A stretch of DNA of 17,985 nucleotides. It comes from DATECU01 sp035286745. GTDB lineage: Bacteria; Acidobacteriota; Vicinamibacteria; Fen-336. Both the position numbers and the translations under genes were made by a program. Shown here in pieces: positions 5,907 through 13,198 of this stretch. The stretch spans positions 1 through 17,985 of the forward strand of contig DATECU010000100.1 in NCBI GenBank assembly GCA_035286745.1. The letters run 5' to 3'. Position 1 is the first letter of the stretch; each line of letters opens with the position of its first letter. The notes under the pieces are model-generated. The model was not told the DNA's origin and made no database searches. It saw only the letters and a program-made list of their open reading frames with translations.

Positions 5907-8318
5907 ATGTTCGGACGCGACAAGGACAAGACCGACGTGATCGAGACCCTGCCCCTGGTGCCGCTCCGGGACGTGGTCTTGTTCCCGCACATGATGATGC
6001 CCTTCGTCATCGGGCGTCCGAGCTCGATCCGCGCCCTCGACTACGCGCTGCTCCGAGGCAAGCGCCTCTTCCTTTCCGCCCAGCACGACGCCACCCGCGA
6101 CAACCCGGGCCCCGAGGAGATCCACACTCTGGGCACCGTCTGCAACATCGTGCAGAGCCTGAAGCTGCCGGACGGGAACGTGAAGGTCCTGGTCGAGGGG
6201 CTGGAGCGGGGCCGGGCCCTCGAGTTCAAGGAAGACCAGGGCTTTTACAAGGTGGTGGTCAAGGTGATCCCCCACCAGGGCGATGCGGCCGGGGCCGCCG
6301 AAGCCCTGATGGCTCAGGTCATCGGCCTCTTCGAGCAGTACGTCAAGCTCTCCAACAACATCCACTACGACGCCATGCTGGCGGCGGTCCGGGTGGAGGA
6401 TCCGGGCAAGCTGGCCGACACCATCTCCTCGCACTTGGTGCTGCCGGTCGAGGACAAGCAGAACCTGCTCGAGATCTTCTCGCCTCTGGAGCGCTTGCAG
6501 CGCATCCAGGCTCTGCTGGAGACCGAGACCGACAAGCTCCAGGTGGACAAGCGCATCCAGGGCCGGGTCAAGAAGCAGATGGAACGGGCCCAGAAGGAGT
6601 ACTACCTCAACGAGAAGATGAAGGCGATCCAGAAGGAGCTGGGTCGCAAGGAAGAGCGGCCGAACGAGGTCGAGGAGACCCGCAAGAAGATCGAAGCCGC
6701 CAAGATGCCGAAGGAGGCCAAGGACCGGGCACTCCAGGAGCTGAAGCGCCTGGAGGCGATGCCCCCCATGTCGGCCGAGGCCACCGTCTCGCGCAACTAC
6801 CTGGACTGGCTGCTGGCGGTGCCCTGGACCCGGCGCACCCGCGAGCGCAAGGACCTCCTGGCCGCCGAACGAATCCTGAACGAGGACCACTACGGCCTGG
6901 AGAAGGTGAAGGAGCGGATCGTGGAGTTCCTGGCGGTCCGCCAGCTGGTCACCAAACCGAAAGGCCCCATCCTCTGCCTGGTGGGCCCGCCCGGCGTCGG
7001 TAAGACCTCGCTCGCCAAGTCCATCGCCCGCTGCACCAACCGCAAGTTCGTGCGGCTGTCGCTGGGCGGGGTCCGTGACGAAGCCGAGATTCGCGGCCAC
7101 CGGCGCACCTACATCGGGGCTTTCCCCGGCCAGATCGTCCAGATGATGAAGAAGGCGGGGGCCAAGAACCCGGTCTTCCTGTTGGACGAGGTGGATAAGA
7201 TGTCCACGGACTTCCGGGGCGACCCGTCGGCCGCCTTGCTGGAGGTGCTGGACCCGGAGCAGAATCACAGCTTCACCGATCACTACCTGGACGTGGAGTT
7301 CGACCTTTCTTCCGTCTTCTTCATCGCCACCGCCAACGTGCTTCACACCATCCCCCAGGCCCTGCAAGACCGCATGGAGGTGCTGCGCCTTCCCGGCTAC
7401 ACCGAACGCGAGAAGGTGGAGATCGCCAAGCGGCACCTAATTGCCAAGCAGATCGAGTCGCACGGCCTGCAGCCGGAGAACCTGGGCTTCAGCGACGAGG
7501 CGTTGCAGGAGATCATCAGGCGTTATACGCGCGAAGCCGGGGTCCGCAACATGGAGCGGGAGATCTCCTCGGTCTTCCGCAAGATGGCGCGCAAGGTGGT
7601 GATCGAGGGCAGGGGCGCTCAGGTCGAGGTCACGGTCGAGAACTTGCAGTCGTTCCTGGGCATTCCCCGCTATCGTCTGTCACGGCAGGAGGCGCAGAAC
7701 GAGGTGGGCCTGGCCACCGGCCTGGCCTGGACCGAGGTGGGAGGCGAAACCCTGCCCATCGAGGTGACGCTGATGCCGGGCAAGGGGACCCTCACCCTGA
7801 CCGGCAAGCTGGGCGACGTGATGCAGGAGTCGGCGCGCGCCGCCATGTCCTGGGTGCGCTCTCGCGCCGAGGAGTACGACATCGCCCGCGACTTCAACCG
7901 CAAGCTCGATGTCCACATCCACGTGCCGGAAGGCGCCATCCCCAAGGACGGCCCCTCGGCCGGCATCACCATCGCCACCGCCCTGATCTCGGCCCTGACC
8001 AAGATCCCGGTCCGACGGGACGTGGCGATGACCGGCGAAATCACCCTCCGCGGCAAGGTGTTGCCTATCGGCGGGGTCAAGGAGAAACTGCTGGCCGCCC
8101 ACCGGATCGGCGTGAGCACGGTGATCCTGCCCCGCGAGAACGAGAAGGACCTGGCCGACGTGCCCAAGGTCGTGCTCGACGTGCTGAAGGTCGAGCTGGT
8201 GGAGCACGTGGAGGAGGTCGTGAAACTGGCCCTGGTACCCCCGGAGCCGAGTCCCCAACCGGAAGTCCTGGAGGCGATACCGGCGGAGCTGGGCGTCCAG
8301 GACGGTATGGCCCATTAG
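5907..8318 (+). CDS. lon: Lon ATP-dependent serine protease (LonA)
   Basis: An 803-residue protease of normal LonA length, degrading misfolded and regulatory proteins. The N-terminal substrate-binding domain (about 14-205, starting PLVPLRDVVLFPHMMMPF) is followed by a coiled-coil segment (about 210-285). The AAA+ domain has Walker A GPPGVGKT (360-367) and Walker B FLLDEVDK (424-431). The C-terminal peptidase domain (about 600-775) has the Ser-Lys dyad: Ser684 in PKDGPSAG and Lys727 in GGVKEKLLAAHR, 43 residues apart as in E. coli Ser679/Lys722. The last 25 residues form a Pro/Glu-rich tail. It lies 60 bp after clpX, with GAAGAGAG just before the ATG, so it is probably co-transcribed or has its own promoter in that gap. 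The order clpX-lon-engB is widely conserved. Confidence 0.97.
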   Translation: MFGRDKDKTDVIETLPLVPLRDVVLFPHMMMPFVIGRPSSIRALDYALLRGKRLFLSAQHDATRDNPGPEEIHTLGTVCNIVQSLKLPDGNVKVLVEGLERGRALEFKEDQGFYKVVVKVIPHQGDAAGAAEALMAQVIGLFEQYVKLSNNIHYDAMLAAVRVEDPGKLADTISSHLVLPVEDKQNLLEIFSPLERLQRIQALLETETDKLQVDKRIQGRVKKQMERAQKEYYLNEKMKAIQKELGRKEERPNEVEETRKKIEAAKMPKEAKDRALQELKRLEAMPPMSAEATVSRNYLDWLLAVPWTRRTRERKDLLAAERILNEDHYGLEKVKERIVEFLAVRQLVTKPKGPILCLVGPPGVGKTSLAKSIARCTNRKFVRLSLGGVRDEAEIRGHRRTYIGAFPGQIVQMMKKAGAKNPVFLLDEVDKMSTDFRGDPSAALLEVLDPEQNHSFTDHYLDVEFDLSSVFFIATANVLHTIPQALQDRMEVLRLPGYTEREKVEIAKRHLIAKQIESHGLQPENLGFSDEALQEIIRRYTREAGVRNMEREISSVFRKMARKVVIEGRGAQVEVTVENLQSFLGIPRYRLSRQEAQNEVGLATGLAWTEVGGETLPIEVTLMPGKGTLTLTGKLGDVMQESARAAMSWVRSRAEEYDIARDFNRKLDVHIHVPEGAIPKDGPSAGITIATALISALTKIPVRRDVAMTGEITLRGKVLPIGGVKEKLLAAHRIGVSTVILPRENEKDLADVPKVVLDVLKVELVEHVEEVVKLALVPPEPSPQPEVLEAIPAELGVQDGMAH

Positions 8319-8332
8319 GCACCACGCTACCC

Positions 8333-8352
8333 GGCCTCTGGAGCGCGAGGCC
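8333..8352 (+). other. Inverted repeat between lon and engB
   Basis: GGCCTC (8333-8338) and GAGGCC (8347-8352) can pair across an 8-nt loop, 12 nt before the engB start codon. No T-run follows. It is short and may be chance in GC-rich DNA. Confidence 0.3.
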
Positions 8353-8363
8353 CCACCGAGAAC

Positions 8364-8975
8364 GTGCAAAGTCCAAGAGCCACATTTCTGGGGAGCGCAG
8401 CCTCCCCCGACCAGTTCCCCAAGAACGGCCCGCCCGAGGTCGCCTTCCTGGGCCGCTCCAACGTGGGCAAGAGCAGCCTGCTCAACCGGCTGGCCGGGGT
8501 CAAGGGTCTGGCGCGGGTGTCCTCGGAACCCGGGCGCACGCGGCTCGTCAACTTCTTCCGCGTGGGCGAGGACTTGTGCCTGTCGGACCTCCCGGGCTAC
8601 GGTTATGCGCGGGTGCCGGAGGCCATGCGGCGCGGCTGGGAGCGTTTGGTGGAGTCCTACCTCGAGGGCCGCGAGGCTCTGGCCCTCTGCGTGTTCCTGG
8701 TGGACGCCCGGCACGATCCAAGCTCAGGGGATGAGACCCTGAGCGGCTACCTGGAACACCGGCGGCTCCCTTACCTGCTGGTCGCCACCAAGGCGGACAA
8801 GCTGGGTCGGGGCGAGCTGTCCCAAAGACTCGGCCAGCTCAGAGAGGGCATCGGCCGCGCCGCGATCGAGGTGGCGGCGGTGAGTTCCAAGACGGGAGCC
8901 GGCGTGGACGGCCTCTGGCGTGCCATCCGCGCGGCTGTCAAGAGTCATCGGGAGAGAAGACATGTCGCACGCTGA
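8364..8975 (+). CDS. engB: Ribosome biogenesis GTP-binding protein EngB (YsxC/YihA)
   Basis: A 203-residue TRAFAC-class GTPase needed for late assembly of the large ribosomal subunit. All G motifs are present: G1 GRSNVGKS (30-37), G2 Thr59 in PGRT, G3 DLPGYG (75-80), G4 TKAD (142-145), and a G5-like AVSSKTGAG near residue 173. The GTG start at 8364 is supported by the N-terminus SPRATFLGSAASPDQFPKN, which aligns with the usual family start; the ribosome binding site is weak. The gene follows lon by 45 bp, the arrangement also known in Bacillus, and its 3' end overlaps rho by 14 bp. The basic C-terminal tail (KSHRERRHVAR) is encoded within that overlap region. Confidence 0.95.
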   Translation: MQSPRATFLGSAASPDQFPKNGPPEVAFLGRSNVGKSSLLNRLAGVKGLARVSSEPGRTRLVNFFRVGEDLCLSDLPGYGYARVPEAMRRGWERLVESYLEGREALALCVFLVDARHDPSSGDETLSGYLEHRRLPYLLVATKADKLGRGELSQRLGQLREGIGRAAIEVAAVSSKTGAGVDGLWRAIRAAVKSHRERRHVAR

Positions 8976-10332
8976 GCAGGGAGACCTGGAGCAACCGGCC
9001 GTGGAGCCGGTCCAGGACAAGACCGAGCGGCCGATCGAGGACAAGCCCGACGAACGGCCCGACGACCTCAAGGGCCTGAACCTCTCCGACCTCAAGGAGA
9101 TGAACATCCAGTCGCTGAACGCACTGGCCCGCGACCTCGGCGTGCCCGGGGCGGCGGGAATGAAGAAGCACGACCTGATCTTCAAGATCCTGCAAACCCA
9201 GGCCGAACGCAGCGGCTTTCTCTTCGCCGAGGGGGTGCTGGAGATTCTGCCCGACGGCTACGGTTTCCTGCGCGCCCCCGAATCCAACTACCTGCCCGGC
9301 CCCGACGACATCTATGTGTCACCGTCCCAGATCCGTCGCTTCGACCTGCGCACCGGCGACACCGTCTCCGGCCAGGTCCGCCCGCCTCGAGACGGCGAGC
9401 GCTACTTCGCCCTGATCAAGGTCGAGGCCCTGAACTTCGAGCCGCCGGAAGCCGCCAAGGACAAGGTCCTCTTCGACAACCTGACGCCGCTCTACCCCAG
9501 CTCCCGCCTGAAACTGGAGACCGGCACCGACAACCTGATGGCCCGGGTGCTGGACATGATGACGCCTATCGGCAAGGGCCAGCGGGGGCTGATCGTGGCC
9601 GCGCCCCGAACCGGCAAGACCATGATCTTGCAGAACCTCGCCAACTCGATCGCCAAGAACCACCCCGAGGTGATCCTGATCGTGCTGCTGATCGACGAGC
9701 GCCCGGAGGAAGTCACCGACATGCAGCGTTCGGTGAAGGGCGAGGTGGTGTCTTCCACCTTCGACGAGCCGGCCACCCGTCACGTGCAGGTGGCGGAGAT
9801 GGTAATCGAGAAGGCCAAGCGCCTGGTGGAGCACAAGAAGGACGTGGTGATCCTGCTCGACTCCATCACGCGTCTAGCTCGTGGCTACAACGCGATCGTG
9901 CCTCCTTCCGGCAAGGTGCTCTCGGGAGGCGTCGACAGCAACGCCCTGCAGCGGCCCAAGCGCTTCTTCGGCGCCGCCCGCAAGATCGAGGACGGCGGTT
10001 CCCTCACCATCATCGCCACCGCCCTGGTGGAGACCGGCTCCCGCATGGACGACGTGATCTTCGAGGAGTTCAAGGGCACCGGCAACATGGAGATCGTGCT
10101 CGACCGCAAGATGGCGGATCGGCGCATCTTCCCCGCAGTGGACATGAACAAGAGCGGCACCCGCAAGGAGGAACTCTTGCTCTCCAAGGAAGAGCTGAAC
10201 CGCGTCTGGGTCCTACGTAAGGTGCTGAACTCGCTCTCACCGGTCGAGGCCATGGAGCTGATGCTGGAGCGCCTGGCCAAGACCCAGTCGAACAAGCAGT
10301 TTCTCGACTCCATGAGCGCCGCCGCCGGCTAG
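8962..10332 (+). CDS. rho: Transcription termination factor Rho
   Basis: A 456-residue hexameric RNA helicase that ends transcription. It begins with an acidic, probably disordered extension (about 5-37), then the Rho N-terminal helical domain (LSDLKEMNIQSLNALARDLG, 41-60). The cold-shock-like primary RNA-binding domain follows (about 86-155, with GVLEILPDGYGFLR). The ATPase domain has P-loop APRTGKT (214-220), the DERPEEV segment (245-251), Walker B VVILLDSITRLARGYN (295-310) and Q/R-loop sequences including SGGVDSNALQRPKRFFGAAR (321-340). The P-loop reads AAPRTGKT where many Rho proteins have APPKAGKT. The ATG at 8962 is preferred to an upstream in-frame GTG (8920) because GGAGAG lies just before it and the upstream codons belong to engB. 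Regulation by overlap with engB is possible. Confidence 0.96.
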   Translation: MSHAEQGDLEQPAVEPVQDKTERPIEDKPDERPDDLKGLNLSDLKEMNIQSLNALARDLGVPGAAGMKKHDLIFKILQTQAERSGFLFAEGVLEILPDGYGFLRAPESNYLPGPDDIYVSPSQIRRFDLRTGDTVSGQVRPPRDGERYFALIKVEALNFEPPEAAKDKVLFDNLTPLYPSSRLKLETGTDNLMARVLDMMTPIGKGQRGLIVAAPRTGKTMILQNLANSIAKNHPEVILIVLLIDERPEEVTDMQRSVKGEVVSSTFDEPATRHVQVAEMVIEKAKRLVEHKKDVVILLDSITRLARGYNAIVPPSGKVLSGGVDSNALQRPKRFFGAARKIEDGGSLTIIATALVETGSRMDDVIFEEFKGTGNMEIVLDRKMADRRIFPAVDMNKSGTRKEELLLSKEELNRVWVLRKVLNSLSPVEAMELMLERLAKTQSNKQFLDSMSAAAG

Positions 10333-10372
10333 TATGGATCATTCGCCTCATTCGCCGCCCGGCGGGCTCCTC

Positions 10373-10378
10373 TATACT
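10373..10378 (+). promoter_or_regulatory. Candidate -10 box for the ppk2-adk pair
   Basis: TATACT lies in the 93-bp gap after rho, about 48 bp before the ppk2 start. The sequence 16 bp upstream, TTCGCC, is only a weak -35, and it is part of a small direct repeat of ATTCGCC at 10341 and 10350. Such a promoter would separate ppk2-adk from rho transcription. Confidence 0.3.
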
Positions 10379-10425
10379 GGCAGCCACGGCGCCGGCGTCG
10401 CCTTCCAGCCGGCCATGGAGGGCCC

Positions 10426-11919
10426 ATGTTCGAAGCTGCGGAACTGGGTCGCAAGCTCGCCAAGCCCGAGTACGAGAGCCGGCTCGCCGGCATTCGATCC
10501 GGACTGCTGGAGGCTCAGCGCGAGATCCGCCAGGTCGGGGTTCCGGTTGTAGTCGTGATCGCCGGCGCCGACGGCGCCGGCAAGGGCGAGACCGTCAACC
10601 GGCTGCACGAGTGGCTCGACCCCCGGGGCCTGGAGAGCAACGTCTTCGGTCCCCTCTCCGACGAGGAGCGCGACCGGCCGCCCTACTGGCGCTTCTGGCG
10701 CACGCTGCCGGCGCGCGGCCGCATCGGCATCTTCTTCGGTTCCTGGTACACCGACCCCATCATCAGCCGCGCCTACAAGAAGACCAGCTCGGCAGAGTTC
10801 GAGGCCGAGCTGGCCCGCATCGCCTTCTTCGAGGAGATGCTGGCCCAGGACCGAGCCCTGATCGTCAAGTTCTGGCTCCATCTCGCCAAGAAGGACCAGA
10901 AGAAGCGGCTCGCCGACCTCTCCAAGAGCCCCCGGACCCGCTGGCGCGTCCGCCCCGTCGACTGGAAGCACCTCAAGATGTACGACCGCTTCGTGCGCGT
11001 CTCCGAGGAAGCTCTGCGCCGAACCGATTCGGCAGAAGCCCCCTGGACCATCGTGGAGGCGGTCGACGATCGCTTCCGGGAAATCACGGTGGGAGAAGGG
11101 CTGCTCAAAGGCCTGAGGCGCCGGCTAGCGATGCCCCTCGCGCCGGCCGCTCCCAAGGCCCCGGAGGTCGAGGCCCCAGAGGAGCCCAAGTCCGAGCACG
11201 AGGTGACGCTCACCGTCCTGGATCGGGTGGTCCTGGCACGCACCATGGGCGACGACGAGTACCAGAAGAAGCTCTCCAAGTTGCAGGCCCGAGTGTCGCG
11301 TTTGGTGCGGGCGGCCTGGGAGAAGAAGCGGTCCAGCGTGATCGTCTTCGAGGGCTGGGATGCCGCCGGCAAGGGCGGCGCCATCCGCCGTCTCACCGAA
11401 GCCATGGACGCCCGCCTGTACCGCGTGATCCCCATCGCCGCCCCCACCGACGAGGAGAAGGCTCACCACTACCTCTGGCGGTTCTGGCGCCACATCCCGC
11501 GGGCCGGCCAGGTCACCCTGTACGACCGGTCCTGGTACGGGCGGGTCCTCGTCGAACGAGTTGAGGGCTTCGCCCGCGAGGAGGAGTGGAGCCGCGCCTA
11601 CCTCGAGATCAACGACTTCGAGGAGCAACTGACCGACCACGGGATCGTGCTCGGCAAGTTCTGGCTCCACCTGGGCAAGGACGAGCAGTTGCGGCGCTTC
11701 GAGGACCGCCGGGAAACCACCTACAAGCAGCACAAGATTACCGAGGAGGACTGGCGCAACCGCGAGAAGTGGGACGCCTACGTGGCCGCCGTCCACGACA
11801 TGGTGGTCAGGACCAGCACCCCGGACGCCCCCTGGACTTTGGTCGCCGGCAACGACAAGAGGGCGGCCCGGGTCGAGATCCTGGAGACCTTCTGTCGCCG
11901 GCTGGAAAGAGCGCTCTAG
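10426..11919 (+). CDS. Tandem-domain polyphosphate kinase 2 (polyphosphate:AMP phosphotransferase type)
   Basis: A 497-residue protein made of two fused PPK2 domains, the architecture of class II enzymes that phosphorylate AMP to ADP with polyphosphate. The N-domain (about 35-235) has Walker A GADGAGKGE (47-55) and KFWLHL (148-153). The C-domain (about 295-490) has GWDAAGKGG (310-318), TLYDRSWYGRVLVERV (364-379) and KFWLHL (411-416). A Pro/Glu/Ala-rich linker (237-257) joins them. The N-domain has FFGSWYTDP where the C-domain has YDRSWYGRV, so the conserved Asp-Arg pair is missing and the N-domain is likely structural or regulatory, as described for this class. The ATG at 10426 has GGAGGG close upstream. 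An adenylate kinase follows 36 bp later on the same strand, consistent with ADP being passed on to make ATP. Direct assay would be needed to exclude another nucleotide preference. Confidence 0.9.
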   Translation: MFEAAELGRKLAKPEYESRLAGIRSGLLEAQREIRQVGVPVVVVIAGADGAGKGETVNRLHEWLDPRGLESNVFGPLSDEERDRPPYWRFWRTLPARGRIGIFFGSWYTDPIISRAYKKTSSAEFEAELARIAFFEEMLAQDRALIVKFWLHLAKKDQKKRLADLSKSPRTRWRVRPVDWKHLKMYDRFVRVSEEALRRTDSAEAPWTIVEAVDDRFREITVGEGLLKGLRRRLAMPLAPAAPKAPEVEAPEEPKSEHEVTLTVLDRVVLARTMGDDEYQKKLSKLQARVSRLVRAAWEKKRSSVIVFEGWDAAGKGGAIRRLTEAMDARLYRVIPIAAPTDEEKAHHYLWRFWRHIPRAGQVTLYDRSWYGRVLVERVEGFAREEEWSRAYLEINDFEEQLTDHGIVLGKFWLHLGKDEQLRRFEDRRETTYKQHKITEEDWRNREKWDAYVAAVHDMVVRTSTPDAPWTLVAGNDKRAARVEILETFCRRLERAL

Positions 11920-11955
11920 CCGGCCTCGGCGACTCATTCAGAGGAGGATGTCATC

Positions 11956-12627
11956 ATGCGGAAGTACGTGATCATGGGCGCGCAGGGAAGCGGCAAGGGA
12001 ACCCAGGCCAAGCTTCTGGCCAAGGACTTCGATCTGGTCCACATCAGCGTGGGTGACGTCTTTCGCTGGCATGTCCAGAACCACACCAAACTGGGAGCCC
12101 GCGTCAAACGTATCGTGGCCAACGGGCAGTTGGTCCCCGACGACGTGGTCCGGGAGGTGGTCCAGTCCCGGCTGGATATCCACGACTGGAACTACGGCTT
12201 TATCCTCGACGGCTTCCCGCGCAACGCCACCCAGGCCGAGTTCTTCCTGGAGAGCTACGACATCGATGCCGTGATCTCGATCGAGGTGCCGGACGACGTG
12301 GTCTTCGAGCGCATCCTGAGCCGTCGCCTCTGCTCCGGCTGCGGGCTCGACTACAACCTCATCTACCACCGCCCGGCGGTGGCCGACACCTGCGACGTGT
12401 GCAAGGGGCGGCTGGTGCTGCGGGCGGACGACACCCCGGAGGCGGTGCGGGAACGACTGCGCGACTACCACGAGAAGACCAAGCCGATCCTCGACCTCTT
12501 CCGCCGCAAGGAGATCATCGTGGCCGTCGACGGCACCCGGGAGGCGCGGGAGATCCAGGAGGAGCTGCGCCGGGGCCTCAAGCTGAAGCCGGCCGGCTGG
12601 TCGGTGCCCGCGCTGGTGCCCGCCTGA
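11956..12627 (+). CDS. adk: Adenylate kinase, zinc-LID type, variant NMP-binding segment
   Basis: A 223-residue kinase interconverting 2 ADP with ATP plus AMP. The P-loop is GAQGSGKGT (8-16). DGFPRN (85-90) is the conserved AMP-binding motif. The LID has four cysteines, Cys126, Cys129, Cys146 and Cys149 (CSGC and CDVC), for a structural zinc. The NMP-binding helix reads GDVFRWHVQNHTKLG (33-47), where standard Adk has a GDMLR plus small-residue pattern; the AMP-contacting Arg37 is kept. This suggests a distinct subfamily, possibly a second adenylate kinase besides one in a ribosomal-protein operon. A strong ribosome binding site, GAGGAGG (11941-11947), sits 8 nt before the ATG. Placement right after PPK2 points to ATP regeneration from polyphosphate; another NMP specificity is possible. 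Confidence 0.9.
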   Translation: MRKYVIMGAQGSGKGTQAKLLAKDFDLVHISVGDVFRWHVQNHTKLGARVKRIVANGQLVPDDVVREVVQSRLDIHDWNYGFILDGFPRNATQAEFFLESYDIDAVISIEVPDDVVFERILSRRLCSGCGLDYNLIYHRPAVADTCDVCKGRLVLRADDTPEAVRERLRDYHEKTKPILDLFRRKEIIVAVDGTREAREIQEELRRGLKLKPAGWSVPALVPA

Positions 12628-12640
12628 CGGGACGCGGCAA

Positions 12641-12765
12641 CAGCCAGCAGCGAGCAGTCGGCACTCAGCGCTCAGCGGTCAGCCACGGATACCATCCGAG
12701 GCTGTGGATGCTGACTGGCTCACCCGTGGGTCCTGCCGTTGCTGAGCGCTGACGGCTGTCTGCAC
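12641..12765. repeat. Intergenic imperfect inverted repeat with inner hairpin (copy 2)
   Basis: This lies between adk and rpmE and is related to the element at 1409-1500. The left arm is an array of CAGC/TCAGC words (12641-12683), and the right arm has the complementary GCTGA words. TCAGCGCTCAGC (12665-12676) matches GCTGAGCGCTGA (12741-12752) exactly. The inner hairpin is stronger than in copy 1: CAGCC (12680-12684) with GGCTG (12700-12704), and CGGAT (12686-12690) with ATCCG (12694-12698), a 3-nt loop and the same single A-A mismatch. The shared core between copies is CAGC(T/C)ACGGA ... CCGAGGCTG.GGA. It has no coding frame I trust. Confidence 0.7.
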
Positions 12766-12813
12766 CACACGCAGCTTTCCCGTCGGAGCGCGGAGGCTGG
12801 CCAGCCCTCTGCC

Positions 12814-12850
12814 CTGTCGACTGCCGACCGTTGACTGTCGACTGCGGACC
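12814..12850. repeat. Direct repeat and palindromes upstream of rpmE
   Basis: CTGTCGACTGCCGACC (12814-12829) recurs as CTGTCGACTGCGGACC (12835-12850), 15 of 16 bases identical at 21-bp period. The second copy runs into the palindrome GACCGCGGTC (12847-12856), and a 12-bp palindrome GGCTGGCCAGCC lies just before (12795-12806). The 277 bp between adk and rpmE therefore consist largely of repeats. Confidence 0.6.
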
Positions 12851-12879
12851 GCGGTCGTGCACCGCCCCCAATCCTCTGT

Positions 12880-12885
12880 TATCAT
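12880..12885 (+). promoter_or_regulatory. Possible -10 box for rpmE
   Basis: TATCAT lies in a short A/T-richer patch 20 bp before the rpmE ATG, downstream of the repeat region. No convincing -35 box is seen. A start near 12892 would give a very short leader that still includes the GGGGAG ribosome binding site at 12895-12900. Confidence 0.25.
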
Positions 12886-12904
12886 TAGGGTTTTGGGGAG
12901 TGCC

Positions 12905-13132
12905 ATGAAGCCTGGAATCCACCCTGCCTACGCCGTCGTCAAGGTCCACTGCGCCTGCGGAGCTACCTGGACCACCCGCTCGACCAAGGGCGAAGAGCTG
13001 CGCCTCGAGATCTGCTCAAGTTGCCACCCCTTCTTCACCGGCAAGCAGAAGCTCATCGACTCGGCCGGCCGCGTCGAGCGCTACACTCGCAAGTACGGGA
13101 AGCGGAAGGACGCGGCTGCGCCACAAGCGTAA
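12905..13132 (+). CDS. rpmE: Large-subunit ribosomal protein bL31 (zinc-binding form)
   Basis: A 75-residue ribosomal protein at the inter-subunit bridge. The four zinc ligands are intact: Cys16 and Cys18 (VHCACGATW) and Cys37 and Cys40 (EICSSCHPFFTGKQ), the same numbering as E. coli L31. This is therefore the zinc-containing C+ form. The C-terminal tail (YTRKYGKRKDAAAPQA) is basic then Ala-rich. The ATG at 12905 is preferred to the upstream in-frame GTG at 12857, because GGGGAG lies just before it and MKPGIHPAY is the usual start. It is followed by prfA after 66 bp, an order common in deltaproteobacterial-type genomes. Confidence 0.96.
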   Translation: MKPGIHPAYAVVKVHCACGATWTTRSTKGEELRLEICSSCHPFFTGKQKLIDSAGRVERYTRKYGKRKDAAAPQA

Positions 13133-13198
13133 GCTCCGAGTGGCGCTGCCACGGGGCACCGTGCCTGGGCGCCCCTCGCCGGCCGCGCTCCCACGCTG

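Noticed and set aside
4605..7436. Very long open frame (943 codons) on the - strand opposite clpX and lon
   Set aside because: It lies antisense to two well-conserved genes in GC-rich DNA, where the third-position bias keeps the opposite frame open. The translation is low-complexity (His/Leu/Gln/Asp/Gly rich) with no recognisable domain.
8920..8961. Upstream GTG start for rho
   Set aside because: It lies deep inside engB; ATG 8962 has a ribosome binding site and gives a normal Rho length.
12857..12904. Upstream GTG start for rpmE
   Set aside because: The extra residues come from the repeat-flanked spacer and have no counterpart in L31; ATG 12905 restores the E. coli cysteine numbering.
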